A stretch of 64,000 nt of DNA from Alopecurus myosuroides (GCA_028641055.1 CM054062.1:239168528-239232527), one strand, 5' to 3'; counted from the first letter of the stretch, positions 47,822-57,366 are shown. Program-made: numbers and translations. Notes: generated from the sequence alone by a model not told the origin.

Positions 47822-48252
47822 TATATAGGAGACTTAGCAAATATTGTTGTAGAAGGAGGGAAAACAGATTGCTAGGGTTTTGGGTGGAAGAAAGATGACC
47901 ACCGGAGGGGGAAAACCATACTTTAGAGGCGTGTCCAAGATTAGTTGCTCAAATGACTTGGAGAACCCCATAGTTAGGTTGCATTTGCTTTCTTGGTCAT
48001 TTTGGTATATTACACTTAATATTCTGAATTTATTGAATTAAAAGTTATTTTCATTATTTTAATGAATTTAATTCAAATTCAAATATGGTCTCATTTTGAA
48101 CTTTGTCAAACATGATTGAAAATGATATAAACAGATAGCTTACATTTTTGTGAACATTTTGCATATTTTTCCATAATTTTTGGAATTATAAATTAAAAGT
48201 TATTTAATTTATAAGATTTAATTATTTTCTGTAATTCTATATATAGTGGGCC
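47822..48252. other. AT-rich interval, no gene
   Basis: I see no coding sequence. It separates the second CACTA gene from the G-box and TGACGTCA cluster. Confidence 0.5.
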
Positions 48253-48253
48253 C

Positions 48254-48330
48254 CACGTGTCACGATGACGTCATTCTAAAAAAAAAACCTCGCCAACACT
48301 TGGCCAGGTGACGTCATCATCATGACGTCA
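48254..48330. promoter_or_regulatory. Cluster of bZIP-type sites
   Basis: One G-box CACGTG (48254-48259) and three perfect palindromes TGACGTCA (48266-48273, 48309-48316, 48323-48330) occur within 77 bp. TGACGTCA is the core bound by plant bZIP factors of the TGA/C-box type. The cluster lies about 475 bp upstream of the second CACTA gene and next to a GC-rich block. Confidence 0.5.
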
Positions 48331-48760
48331 CCCTGGCGTCACACGGTGGCCGGCGGTGGCAGATTCGGTCGATCGCCGGTGGCGATTCTGGCCACCACAG
48401 GACACGTGGTTGGTGTCCTTGACGAAATCTACTTCTACTTGGCGGCGCCGCCCTTGGAAGGTCGACGACGGAGAGCCGCCGTGAAGTAAACGCGGCGGGC
48501 GGATGTCGCGTGGCGGCGGCGGCGGGAGGACGGTCACGGAGGGTTGCACGGCCGAGGAGCGGCGACGGGAACGGACGAGCAGCGGGATGACGGGCGCAGG
48601 GGCGGCGGGCACCTACCGGAGATGACGGCGGCGCGTTCTCTGTGTCTCTGCGGGCGGAATCGGCGTCGGCGGCGCGGAGAAGACGAGCAGTACGGCGCGG
48701 AGAAGATGATGCGGTTGGTCCTTAGAAAAATTTCGGGGGAGCGGGAATTTACAGGGCCAG
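48331..48760. other. GC-rich island inside the CACTA
   Basis: This is compositionally unlike its AT-rich neighbours and contains many CGGCGG runs. Short open frames exist on both strands, but none is recognisable. It could be a promoter or a captured first exon. Confidence 0.35.
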
Positions 48761-48906
48761 CCTTTAGTCCCGGTTGAGGAGACCAACCGTGACTAAAGGT
48801 ACCCTCCGAGTACCCTCCGCGGGCCTTTAGTCGCGGTTGGTGTCCCCAACCGGGACTAAAGGGGTACCTTTAGTCGCGGTTGGTGTCACGAACCGCGACT
48901 AAAGGT
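48761..48906. repeat. Internal CACTA-type hairpin repeats (first block)
   Basis: Three inverted pairs of the CTTTAGTCCCGGTTG...CAACCG(G/T)GACTAAAGG type lie far from the element ends. With the block at 50115-50222 they bracket the ORF at 49492. Confidence 0.8.
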
Positions 48907-48929
48907 GATTTTTCAAAATACTTTTCGTT

Positions 48930-49290
48930 TTAAAATCTTAAAAATGCAAATAATATGTCAAACAATTCAGAAAAATAAAAGTAATTCATTTTAAAATCTA
49001 AAAAATACAAATAATATATCAAAAAATTCAGATATATAAAACTACTTCATTTTAAAATCTTACAAATACAAATAATATATCAGAAAATTCAGAAAAATAA
49101 AACTACTTCATTTTAAAATCTTAAAAGTACAAATAATATATCAGAAAATTCAGAAAAATAAAACTAATTTATTTTAAAATCTTACAAATACAAATAATAT
49201 ATCAGAAAATTCAGAAAAATAAAACTTCTTCATTTTAAAATCTTAAAAATACAAATAATATATCAGAAAATTCAGAATAATAAAACCCTT
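48930..49290. repeat. 61 bp AT-rich tandem repeat, about 6 copies
   Basis: Units of 60-62 bp (TTTTAAAATCTTAAAAATACAA and then AATTCAGAAAAATAAAACT). It is the same family as 39101-39350. Confidence 0.85.
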
Positions 49291-49491
49291 TTAGTCTCGG
49301 CATGTTTTACCAACCGAGACGAAATGGTTAGGGTTTTGTTCCCTCCAATCAGAAAGATTCACACACATCTTGGATATATATATAGATAAAAAAGGCAGTA
49401 CATAATGGCAAGAGTGGATCTAAACCTAAACGGAGAGCATAGATGCATGATCGATCTACATAATGGCAAGACACTGTGGATCTGATATCTG

Positions 49492-50034
49492 CTAGTCATA
49501 CTCCTTCCTAGGCCTATAGTACTCCGACTCGTAGTCGTCGTAGTCACCGTCGTCGTCGTCACTATCGTCTGACGGTGCTCTGCACTCCCTCGGAGGATCA
49601 CGACTACAGGACTGGGCGTGAGGGTAGCGCAGGCGGGGGATATCGCCGACCCTGATGTAGTCCATGACGCTCTGTAGAGTCCGGTCGTACCACCATAGCC
49701 GACGACCGGCCTCGTGAAAGTTCCCAGGAGGCAGACCGTCCTCCTCATACCTGGCGAGCGCCCTCTCATGCCGATTGATGAAGAAGACATCCCAAGTATG
49801 TTGGTTATCGGGATGCCAACTAGGATTCCTCCGCTGCTCCGGCGTGAGCTCGTGGTAGTAGTGGTTCGTGATGGCCGCCCGACGCGCCACACCTTGAGGA
49901 AGAGGAGGGACCGTCACTCCTCCGGCGCTCAGCATCCAACCGGCGGGAACGTTGTAGCCGCACGGGCAGGGGTAGTTCGCGGCGGAAAGTGCCTCCGCCT
50001 GGATGAATGTTAGAGTGGGTACGGTAGAAGCCAT
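49492..50034 (-). CDS. Unknown acidic-tailed ORF in CACTA
   Basis: A 180-residue reading frame. I chose the start MASTVPTLTFIQAEALSAAN at 50034 rather than an upstream Met. The middle is rich in Trp, His and Arg (RNPSWHPDNQHTWDVFFINR; EAGRRLWWYDRT). The tail is a run of Ser and Asp followed by a Tyr/Glu cluster. I recognise no domain. It is flanked on both sides by CACTA-type hairpin repeats. Its layout, an ordered core plus an acidic end, recalls the AP2-like ORF nearby, and both may be accessory genes of this element. The frame has no defect. Confidence 0.5.
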   Translation of the reverse strand: MASTVPTLTFIQAEALSAANYPCPCGYNVPAGWMLSAGGVTVPPLPQGVARRAAITNHYYHELTPEQRRNPSWHPDNQHTWDVFFINRHERALARYEEDGLPPGNFHEAGRRLWWYDRTLQSVMDYIRVGDIPRLRYPHAQSCSRDPPRECRAPSDDSDDDDGDYDDYESEYYRPRKEYD

Positions 50035-50114
50035 GAGAGAGTGGTGAGTTTGTATGTGTTTATGCCAATGGTGTGGCAATGCATACATATATATAGCGAG
50101 AAGAAAACATATAT

Positions 50115-50222
50115 CCCTTTAGTCCCGGCCCGTTTAACGAACCGGGACTAAATGGTACGGGTTTCATTGGGAAACGGATCATCCCTTTAGTCCCGGTTGG
50201 GGACACCAACCGGGACTAAATG
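50115..50222. repeat. Internal CACTA-type hairpin repeats (second block)
   Basis: Two inverted pairs occur: CCTTTAGTCCCGGCCCG...GAACCGGGACTAAA and CCTTTAGTCCCGGTTGG...CAACCGGGACTAAA. Confidence 0.85.
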
Positions 50223-50476
50223 GGTTAGGGTTTCGTTTGGACCAATCAGATAGAATCACACAGATCGTGTGTTTCTTTCAAGCGCTTGTGAGTCGTTGGA
50301 TCCGGGGTGTGTTTCTTTCGAGCTGTTGTGGGCCGTTTGATCAGGGCTACGGTGTGTTTCTTTCGAGCTGTTGTGAGCCGTTGGATGAGGGTGTTTCTTA
50401 ACCGTTGGATCAAAACCCTAGCACAACACTTTGTGAGCCGGAGGACCCTATATATAGCCCACCTTCATACACCGGT

Positions 50477-50780
50477 CAGTTCATCGAGCAAATACAAAAC
50501 ATCCGGATTCGCCGTCATACGTCCTGCCGTGCATTTGGTATGCATATTGCACCCAGTAGCCACGGTGGGGCTGTATGATGGCGATACCGATTGTTTTGTT
50601 CTACATCCCCCTTTAAGGTTTGATATATCATATATTCAGTTCATCGAGCAAATACAAAACATCCGGATTCGCCATCATACGTCCTGCCGTGCATTTGGTA
50701 TGCATATTGCACCGAGTAGCGATGGTAGGGCTGTATGATGGTGATACCGATTGTTTTGTTCTACACCCCCCCTTTAACAC
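50477..50780 (+). repeat. 160 bp tandem duplication upstream of the AP2-like gene
   Basis: Two copies starting CAGTTCATCGAGCAAATACA at 50477 and 50637 differ at only a few positions. Confidence 0.9.
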
Positions 50781-50901
50781 ATCCATCCATGCTTGGGTCA
50801 GTGTTCACTTTGAGCTCGGGTAGTAATGTGCAACTATTTGCTTGGTTGTGTTAGGGTGGCGCGTGGCGCGGGAGTTGTGACGCGTGGCCAGGAGGGCGCG
50901 G

Positions 50902-50907
50902 TATAAA
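50902..50907 (+). promoter_or_regulatory. TATA box of the AP2-like gene
   Basis: TATAAA in GCGCGGTATAAACTG lies 71 bp before the ATG at 50979, a normal distance for a short 5' UTR. Confidence 0.6.
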
Positions 50908-50978
50908 CTGTCGCGCCTCTAGCACGTCTTCTCCTCTCCACGCGCCCACTCCTCTCCACGCACCATCGCACTTCCACC

Positions 50979-51629
50979 ATGCCTCCGAGGAGGAACAACA
51001 CCACCGGCTTCCGCGGCGTCCGAGCACGGCAGAACGAAATGTTCAGCGCAGATATCCGCTGGGGGGACGACCGCATCCCCCTCGGCTCCTTTGCGACGGC
51101 GGCGGAGGCCGCCCGCGCCTGGGACGCGGCGGCCTGGCGCCTCAATTGCCCGCGGTCGCTGATGAACTTCAACGACTGCCACACCGTCTGGGAAGCGGAA
51201 GCCAGGGCGCCGAAGCCGCAGATCGTCACTGCCGCCGACCACCTCCACCTCCGTCACCGCGCGTTTCAGGGCCTAGTCGACGCCAGGGAAGACCGCGTCG
51301 TCCGCGAGTATTACCGGAACAACCCGGGGGAGGAGAACGCCAACGAGGAGCTCTGGCAGACCCGCGCGGCTGAGAGGGCGGAGCGCCGCCTCGAACGCCA
51401 CCTCGCGTTAGATGCCGCTCGGGAGGCGAGGACGAAGGCGCTGCAAGAGCTTCGTCGGGCCGACCACGCAGGCGAAGTTCGGGCCTCCGACGATCCGAGG
51501 TGGGGGCCAATCTCGGACATACCATCATGCACCTCCGACGACGACGAGGAGGTCACCGACGAGTTCGACGACGACGATGACCCGGAGGAGTTCACCGACG
51601 GGTTCCCCGACGACGACGACGAGGAGTAG
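50979..51629 (+). CDS. AP2/ERF-like DNA-binding protein in CACTA
   Basis: A single-exon frame of 216 residues. Residues about 8-64 form an AP2/ERF-like domain: TGFRGVRARQNEMFSADIRW, a beta-strand end LGSFATAAEAARAWD, and the helix with DAAAWRL. The middle (about 90-165) is Arg/Glu/Ala-rich and probably helical. The last 45 residues are strongly acidic (EFDDDDDPEEF), as in many activation regions. AP2/ERF proteins bind GCC-type or DRE promoter sites. It has its own TATA box and two AATAAA-type signals (51651 and 51712). It is much more GC-rich than its flanks and is convergent with the transposase gene. It is probably captured from a host ERF gene; whether it binds DNA or acts on the element is unknown. 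Confidence 0.75.
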   Translation: MPPRRNNTTGFRGVRARQNEMFSADIRWGDDRIPLGSFATAAEAARAWDAAAWRLNCPRSLMNFNDCHTVWEAEARAPKPQIVTAADHLHLRHRAFQGLVDAREDRVVREYYRNNPGEENANEELWQTRAAERAERRLERHLALDAAREARTKALQELRRADHAGEVRASDDPRWGPISDIPSCTSDDDEEVTDEFDDDDDPEEFTDGFPDDDDEE

Positions 51630-51649
51630 TGTTCGTCTGTTTTCTCTTT

Positions 51650-51718
51650 TTAATAAAAGAATTTGTATTCCGGCGACACTGCGGCGCGCTAGCGCGTCTG
51701 TTTTCTGTTTTTAATAAA
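51650..51718 (+). terminator. Poly(A) signals after the AP2-like gene
   Basis: TTTTTAATAAAAG occurs twice, at about 51648-51659 and 51708-51720, in a 60 bp imperfect duplication. Confidence 0.5.
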
Positions 51719-51898
51719 AGTTATGAAATCAGATATTTTATCTCACAAGGTTTTGAGACATTTAAGTAACCTTCTGTTTTCCATGTTTTCCACTCGTTTT
51801 CTCAAATATTTTGCAAAGGAGTTAGTTTTAAACACATCAGAGATAATATAATTCACATGATCCATTCAAGAAAGTTTGGTACAATAAATTATTACACA

Positions 51899-54800
51899 TC
51901 AATTCTTCCCTTGTGTCCCCGCTTTCTTACGATTTGGCTGTATCCATGGAGCATCCTCATCATTTAACTTAATGCTTGGGTCAGTGTTGACTTTGAAGGG
52001 CGGAATTTCACCAAACATATTATAATCTTCTGACATGTCTGTCTTGTCCTCCACTCCCACGATGTTTCTTTTCCCTGAAAGAACAATGTGGCGCTTTGGA
52101 TCATCGCATGATGTACTGATCGTTTTCTTATCTTTCCGTTTCCTCGGTTTGCTACTCATATCCTTCAAATAGAAAACCTGAGCGACATCTTTGACTAGGA
52201 CGAATGGTTCGTCAAGGTAACCAAGATTGTCGAAATCCACCATTGTCATTCCGTATTGCTCGTCCACCTTTACCCCACCTCCTGTTAGCTTGAACCATTT
52301 GCACCGGAACAAAGGGACCTTAAAGGAGGGTCCATAGTCAAGTTCCCATATCTCCTCTATGTAACCATAATATGTGACCTTTTGCCCAATCTCGGTTGCT
52401 GCATCAAAGCGGACACCACTGTTTTGGTTGGTGCTCTTTTTATCTTGGGAGATCGTGTAAAATGTATTCGCATTAATCTCGTACCCTTGGAAAGTCGTTA
52501 TAGTCGAAGATGGTGTCTTGGCCAACATGTACAGCTGATCTCCAACATCATTGTCATTCATTAAATGTTTTCGCAACCAACTGCCGAAAGTCTCCATGTG
52601 GGCCTTTCTAATCCATGATTCAGGCTTCCCCGGGTTGTCCGAGCGTAAAATATTCTTGTGTTGCTCGAAGTACGGAGCCATCAAGCTCGAATTTTGCAGA
52701 ACTGTGTGGTGTGCTTCAGTCATAGAATGACCGTCCATACATATCGTTGATTTCCTTTCGATCGTGCCTTTTCCACTTAGTCTCCCCTCGTGCCGCGATT
52801 GAGGAATACCAATCGGCTTAAGGTCAGGAACATAGTCAATACAGAACTCAATTACCTCCTCATTTCCATAGCCCTTTACGATGCTTCCTTCTGGCCTAGC
52901 ACGGTTACGAACATATTTCTTTAATACTCCCATAAACCTCTCGAAGGGGAACATATTGTGTAGAAATACAGGACCGAGAATGGAAATCTCTTCGACTAGG
53001 TGGACCAGGAGGTGCGTCATAATATTGAAGAAGGATGGTGGAAACACCAACTCGAAACTGACAAGACATTGGACCACATCGTTCTGTAACCGTGGTAGAT
53101 CTTCTGGACTGATTACCTTCTGAGAGATTGCATTGAGGAAGGCACATAGCTTCACAATGGCTACTCGAACATTTTCCGGTAGGAGCCCCCTCAAAGCAAT
53201 CGGAAGCAATTGCGGCATAATCACGTGGCAGTCGTGAGACTTCAGGTTTTGGAACTTTTTGTCCGCCATATTTATTATTCCCTTTATATTCGACGAGAAG
53301 CCAGACGGGACCTTCATACTGCTCAGGCATTCAAAAAAAATGACCTTCTCTTCTTTCGTAAGAGCGTAGCTGGCACGACCTTGAAACCATTCCGGATGCC
53401 GGTCATCTGGGTCTTTCAAAAGTTGCTGGTCCTGCCGTGCTTCCTTTGTATCATTTATCTTCCCATACGCGCCCAAGAAGCTTAGCAGGTTCACGCAAAT
53501 ATTCTTTGTAACATGCATCACGCCGATTGCAGAGCGGACATCTAGGACTTTCCAATACTGTAGCTCCCAAAATATTGATTTCTTCTTCCACATGGGTACG
53601 TGCCCGTCAACTCCCAGCGGAACTGATAGTCCGCCAGGACCCTTTTCAAAGATGACTTTCAAATCCTTGGCCATATCAAATATCTCAGCTCCAGTACGTT
53701 CCGCAGGCTTCGGCCGGTGATCTGCCTTGCCGTTGAAATGTTTGCCTTTCTTTCTTACGTTATGATTTCGGGGAAGAAATCGACGATGTCCCAGGTACAC
53801 GTTCTTCCTACAATATTCCAAAAATACACTCTCAGTCTCATGTAAGCAGTGCGTGCATGCTTTGTATCCCTTATTTGACTGTCCCGAAAGGTTACTGAGA
53901 GCAGGCCAATCGTTGATGGTTACAAAAAGCAACGCTCGTAGGTCAAATTCCTCTTCTTTGTGCTCATCCCACACAGGTACACCAGGTCTGCCCCACAACT
54001 GTAAAAGTTCATCAACTAATGGCCTTAGGTACACATCGATGTCGTTGCCGGGTTGCTTCGGACCTTGGATGAGCACTGGCATCATAATGAACTTCCGCTT
54101 CATGCACAACCAAGGAGGAAGGTTGTAGATGCATAGAGTCACGGGCCAGGTGCTATGGCTAGAGCTCTGCTCGCCAAAAGGATCCATGCCATCAGTACTT
54201 AGACCAAATCTTATGTTCCTTGCGTCAGCTGCAAAATCTTTGAACTCTCTGTCGATCTTTCTCCATTGCGTTCCATCAGCGGGGTGTCTCAACTCCCCGT
54301 CGGACTTACGGTCGTCTTTGTGCCATCGCAACAACTTGGCATGCTCTTTGTTCCTGAACAGACGTTTCAACCGAGGTATTATAGGAGCATACCACATCAC
54401 CTTGGCGGGAACCCTCTTCCTGGGTTTCTCGCCCTCAACATCGTCACCAGGGTCATCGCCTCTGATCTTATAACGCAATGCAGTGCATACAGGGCATTCA
54501 TTCAAATTCTCGTATTCACCGCGGTAGAGGATGCAGTCGTTAATGCATGGATGTATCTTCAGAATCTCTAAACCTAGAGGGCAGACAACCTTCTTTGCTT
54601 CGTACGTACTGGCGGGCAACTCGTTATTCTTCGGAAACATATTCTTCAACATTTTCAGCAAATTTTCAAATGATGAGTCAGCTACACCTTCCCGTGCCTT
54701 CCATTTCAGCAAATCCAGTGTGCAGCCCAGCTTTTTCAGACTATTGTCGCATCCTGGGTACAGCGACCTCGTGTGATCCTCTAACATGCGATCCAAATTC

Positions 54801-55222
54801 TCCCTCTCCTTGTCAGTTTCGCAGCGTCTCCGTGCATCAGCAATGGTCCGACCAATATCATCAGCGGGCTCATCATGTGCCTCTTCTTCACCTTCACCAA
54901 AACCTTCCCCACCTTCAGCATCATCCTCCATGAAAGCCTCATGATAGTTGACATCGATATCATCCTCTTCTTCATCTTGTTCTATTCTAACCCCTCTTTC
55001 TCCATACTTGGTCCAACAATTATAGCTTGGCATGAAACGGTGCCAAAGCAGGTGCATGTGAACGACTCTTGAGGAGGAGTGACCCTTCTGATTCTTACAT
55101 TCAGCACATGGACAGATAATAAAACCTCGATGCTTGTTCGCATTTGCCACTACGAGGAAATCTTTCAAACCCGTAGTGAACTCGCCGGAGAGTCGGTTAC
55201 CGTACATCCATTGCCGATTCAT
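51899..55222 (-). CDS. CACTA transposase (TNP2 type)
   Basis: This enzyme cuts and moves CACTA elements. It is one open exon of 1107 residues with the start chosen at MNRQWMYGNR. A Transpos_assoc domain (about 1-80, with ICPCAECKN) is followed by an acidic linker and a Cys-rich stretch (CINDCILYRGEY; ECPVC). The Transposase_21 core comes next (LSTDGMDPFG, NLPPWLCMKRKF, LLFVTINDWPAL, CTHCLHE). After it come a DUF4218-like region (THLLVHLVEEISILGP; RARPEGSI) and a DUF4216-like region near the end (EIWELDYGPSFKVPLFRCKW). No stop or frameshift interrupts it and the length is normal for the family, so it may still be functional. It lies next to the right terminus. Confidence 0.93.
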   Translation of the reverse strand: MNRQWMYGNRLSGEFTTGLKDFLVVANANKHRGFIICPCAECKNQKGHSSSRVVHMHLLWHRFMPSYNCWTKYGERGVRIEQDEEEDDIDVNYHEAFMEDDAEGGEGFGEGEEEAHDEPADDIGRTIADARRRCETDKERENLDRMLEDHTRSLYPGCDNSLKKLGCTLDLLKWKAREGVADSSFENLLKMLKNMFPKNNELPASTYEAKKVVCPLGLEILKIHPCINDCILYRGEYENLNECPVCTALRYKIRGDDPGDDVEGEKPRKRVPAKVMWYAPIIPRLKRLFRNKEHAKLLRWHKDDRKSDGELRHPADGTQWRKIDREFKDFAADARNIRFGLSTDGMDPFGEQSSSHSTWPVTLCIYNLPPWLCMKRKFIMMPVLIQGPKQPGNDIDVYLRPLVDELLQLWGRPGVPVWDEHKEEEFDLRALLFVTINDWPALSNLSGQSNKGYKACTHCLHETESVFLEYCRKNVYLGHRRFLPRNHNVRKKGKHFNGKADHRPKPAERTGAEIFDMAKDLKVIFEKGPGGLSVPLGVDGHVPMWKKKSIFWELQYWKVLDVRSAIGVMHVTKNICVNLLSFLGAYGKINDTKEARQDQQLLKDPDDRHPEWFQGRASYALTKEEKVIFFECLSSMKVPSGFSSNIKGIINMADKKFQNLKSHDCHVIMPQLLPIALRGLLPENVRVAIVKLCAFLNAISQKVISPEDLPRLQNDVVQCLVSFELVFPPSFFNIMTHLLVHLVEEISILGPVFLHNMFPFERFMGVLKKYVRNRARPEGSIVKGYGNEEVIEFCIDYVPDLKPIGIPQSRHEGRLSGKGTIERKSTICMDGHSMTEAHHTVLQNSSLMAPYFEQHKNILRSDNPGKPESWIRKAHMETFGSWLRKHLMNDNDVGDQLYMLAKTPSSTITTFQGYEINANTFYTISQDKKSTNQNSGVRFDAATEIGQKVTYYGYIEEIWELDYGPSFKVPLFRCKWFKLTGGGVKVDEQYGMTMVDFDNLGYLDEPFVLVKDVAQVFYLKDMSSKPRKRKDKKTISTSCDDPKRHIVLSGKRNIVGVEDKTDMSEDYNMFGEIPPFKVNTDPSIKLNDEDAPWIQPNRKKAGTQGKN

Positions 55223-55534
55223 CTGCATTATTATTATATAAAGTATATAATTAACCATCATGCATTTGTTAAACTAACTAGCTAGAAATAATACAAATCA
55301 TGAAAGGTTCAAGTTGCTAACCGCGATCGCGCAGTAAAAATAAATGAAAATGCTCAAGTGTGGCTCGGACACTTCATATCATGTGTGTTTCATGCTCTCG
55401 GGCATTTCATCGAACACCTTGTGTACATAGTAGGAACCAAAAGCAAACCCACCACCCCTTGTGAATATTGTGAGTAGAAGTGACACCAAATGTGGCAAAG
55501 TGCAGCGAGCTGAGTCCTATATAGGGATGGGCTT

Positions 55535-55760
55535 TTAGTCCCGGTTGGCGTGGACAACCGCGACTAAAGGCCTTCGGGCCAGCCTGAGGACCTATTAGTC
55601 CCGGTTGGCCTGGCCAACCGGGACTAAAACCCCTCCCGTCCGTCAGCTGTGGACCGAGCGCGCTGGGCCCAGACTGTTGGTCGCGGGTCTCCTACCGAAC
55701 CGAGACTAAAGACCCCTATGGTCGCGGGTCGATTATTTTGGGGACTAATGGGGGCGTATG
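55535..55760. repeat. CACTA subterminal hairpin repeats, right
   Basis: TTTTAGTCCCGGTTGGCG...CAACCGCGACTAAAGG and further pairs, the counterpart of 43390-43600. Confidence 0.8.
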
Positions 55761-55785
55761 GAAGGCCTATTTTCTACCAGTGCAC

Positions 55786-56124
55786 TCTATATATGCATGC
55801 CTAGTCTAATCATTAGATTGTTTAACTGTGCAGTATTGCTCTTTTAAGAAAACGCAACCAAGGAGTAAAGAAAGAATGATGTATTGACTTGGGTCTTGTG
55901 GTGCATGCTGGTGTACTGAAATATGATTTTCTCCTGATGACCGGTATTGGTTATACATAATAAGAGATTAGAAGAGACGATATTGCACCTGGCGTCGGCG
56001 TGAAGCTAGTGCACTGGGTCGGACGGTACGTGCCGGCGAGGGCGCAAGTGCGGCAATCTCGGCGTCGGCGTGAAGCTAGCGCACTGGGTCGGCGACGCTG
56101 GCACTATGAAGTGCGGCGGCACTT
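55786..56124. other. Helitron 5' portion, no gene
   Basis: A block GGCGTCGGCGTGAAGCTAG is repeated at about 55991 and 56060. There is no coding signal I trust. Confidence 0.45.
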
Positions 56125-56380
56125 GCGCATGGTAGGAGAGCGGCAGGGCGCCGCTGAACGACAGATGGAAGCGTCGATGAACGTGAGATGAATTTGATCA
56201 AATCTTACCGGCGCATGGTAGGAGAGCGGCAGGGCGCCGCTGAACGATTGATGGAGGCGTCGATGAACGTGAGATGAATTTGATCGAATCTCACCGGCGC
56301 ATGGTAGGAGAGCGGCAGGGCGCCGCTGAATGATTGATAGAGGCGTCGATGAACGTGAGATGAAATTGATCAAATTCAAA
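56125..56380. repeat. 86 bp tandem repeat, three copies
   Basis: Copies begin at 56125, 56211 and 56297 with GCGCATGGTAGGAGAGCGGC and differ at a few positions. They lie about 370 bp from the Helitron 5' end. Confidence 0.92.
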
Positions 56381-57366
56381 TCTTTCCGTAATTTTAGTTC
56401 CATGTATATACGTGATTATGCATGTCTATTTTAATATTCCTGGTAATCGTGCATGTCTATTTTTGACTGGAACGGGCATGTCCGCAAATTTTGCCCCATG
56501 TATACGTGATTAAGGATGTGGATGCGGGATGCATACTTTTTTTTTCCTCTGAAACTGAGACGTGCGGAACTTTTCGTCCGCTTGGGAATGGTTCGCCATG
56601 TAAATTGCTAGATGTACACAACATGCTGGGAGACTTATTGCGGACCGTTAGATATTTTTGGTGGGCCTGATTTTATAGGTGGAAAGCGATCTGTGTACAC
56701 TTTGTGGGGTGACCATAGGGATGAATATGTTTGCTTGTTTTATAGTAGTAGAGATTAATGAAATACGGGGTTGCTTAAAAAAAAGGCCGCTACTAGGAAT
56801 CGGACGCCGATAGTTTAATTCCCATCGGATCCTTCCTGCACCATCGGATTGGAAGCAAACAGACCGTTCGATTCAACCGGACCTGCTCGACTAATTTCCT
56901 GGAAGACCTCCGCGTGATGCACTATCTGGACCCGCGCGTGATGCGTGCTTCCGTTATAAATGCGCGCTTTCGTTACAAACAACCACGTAATTAATGCGTT
57001 GTGGAAACAGCGTAAACGCTGGACCAGCTCCGGCTACTATTTCCATGAAATAAGGCCCAGGTTGCATGCTTCCTAATAACAAGCTTCCGTAAACGATTGC
57101 TTATTTTGTGGGATATACAACTACTGCTCAATCTAATTGTCTCACGTATATAGGAAATGAAATCGTATTTCGAAGTGAACCAGTAACTTTAGCAAAATAT
57201 CAGGCATGTAAATTTGGTTATACGGGAAGCAAACATTTTGGTCTCCCAATGTCATTAGTTTCTCTTCTTCCTTTGTAAGCAATGCTTGCTTTGGTTACAA
57301 CTGAATTTTGCATCGATATTAAAATATTTATTAAAGAATTATCAAACTATGTTTTTGTGGATGGTA

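Larger units (their letters stand above)
43370..55782 (-). mobile_element. Large CACTA element with transposase and AP2-like gene
   Basis: The ends CACTGGTAGAAAATAGGCC at both sides (inverted) are flanked by a perfect 3 bp duplication CAC (43367-43369 and 55783-55785). Subterminal AGTCCCGGTT hairpins lie at 43390-43600 and 55535-55760. Inside are a TNP2-type transposase, a decayed Ptta/Ulp1 second gene, an AP2-like ORF and an acidic ORF. The length of 12.4 kb fits autonomous Triticeae CACTA elements. Confidence 0.95.
35902..56754 (-). mobile_element. Helitron carrying a Ulp1-like gene, hosting two CACTA elements
   Basis: The 5' terminus on the minus strand is TCTCTACTACTATAAAA (56738-56754), preceded by A. 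The 3' terminus is CTAG (35902-35905), followed by T, with a short GC-rich hairpin CGTGCATTGCACG just inside. Insertion between A and T, the TC start and the CTAG end are Helitron hallmarks. The span is 20.9 kb, or about 5.9 kb once the two CACTA elements are removed. No complete Rep/helicase is visible. That both ends belong to one element is inferred from orientation and fit. Confidence 0.65.
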
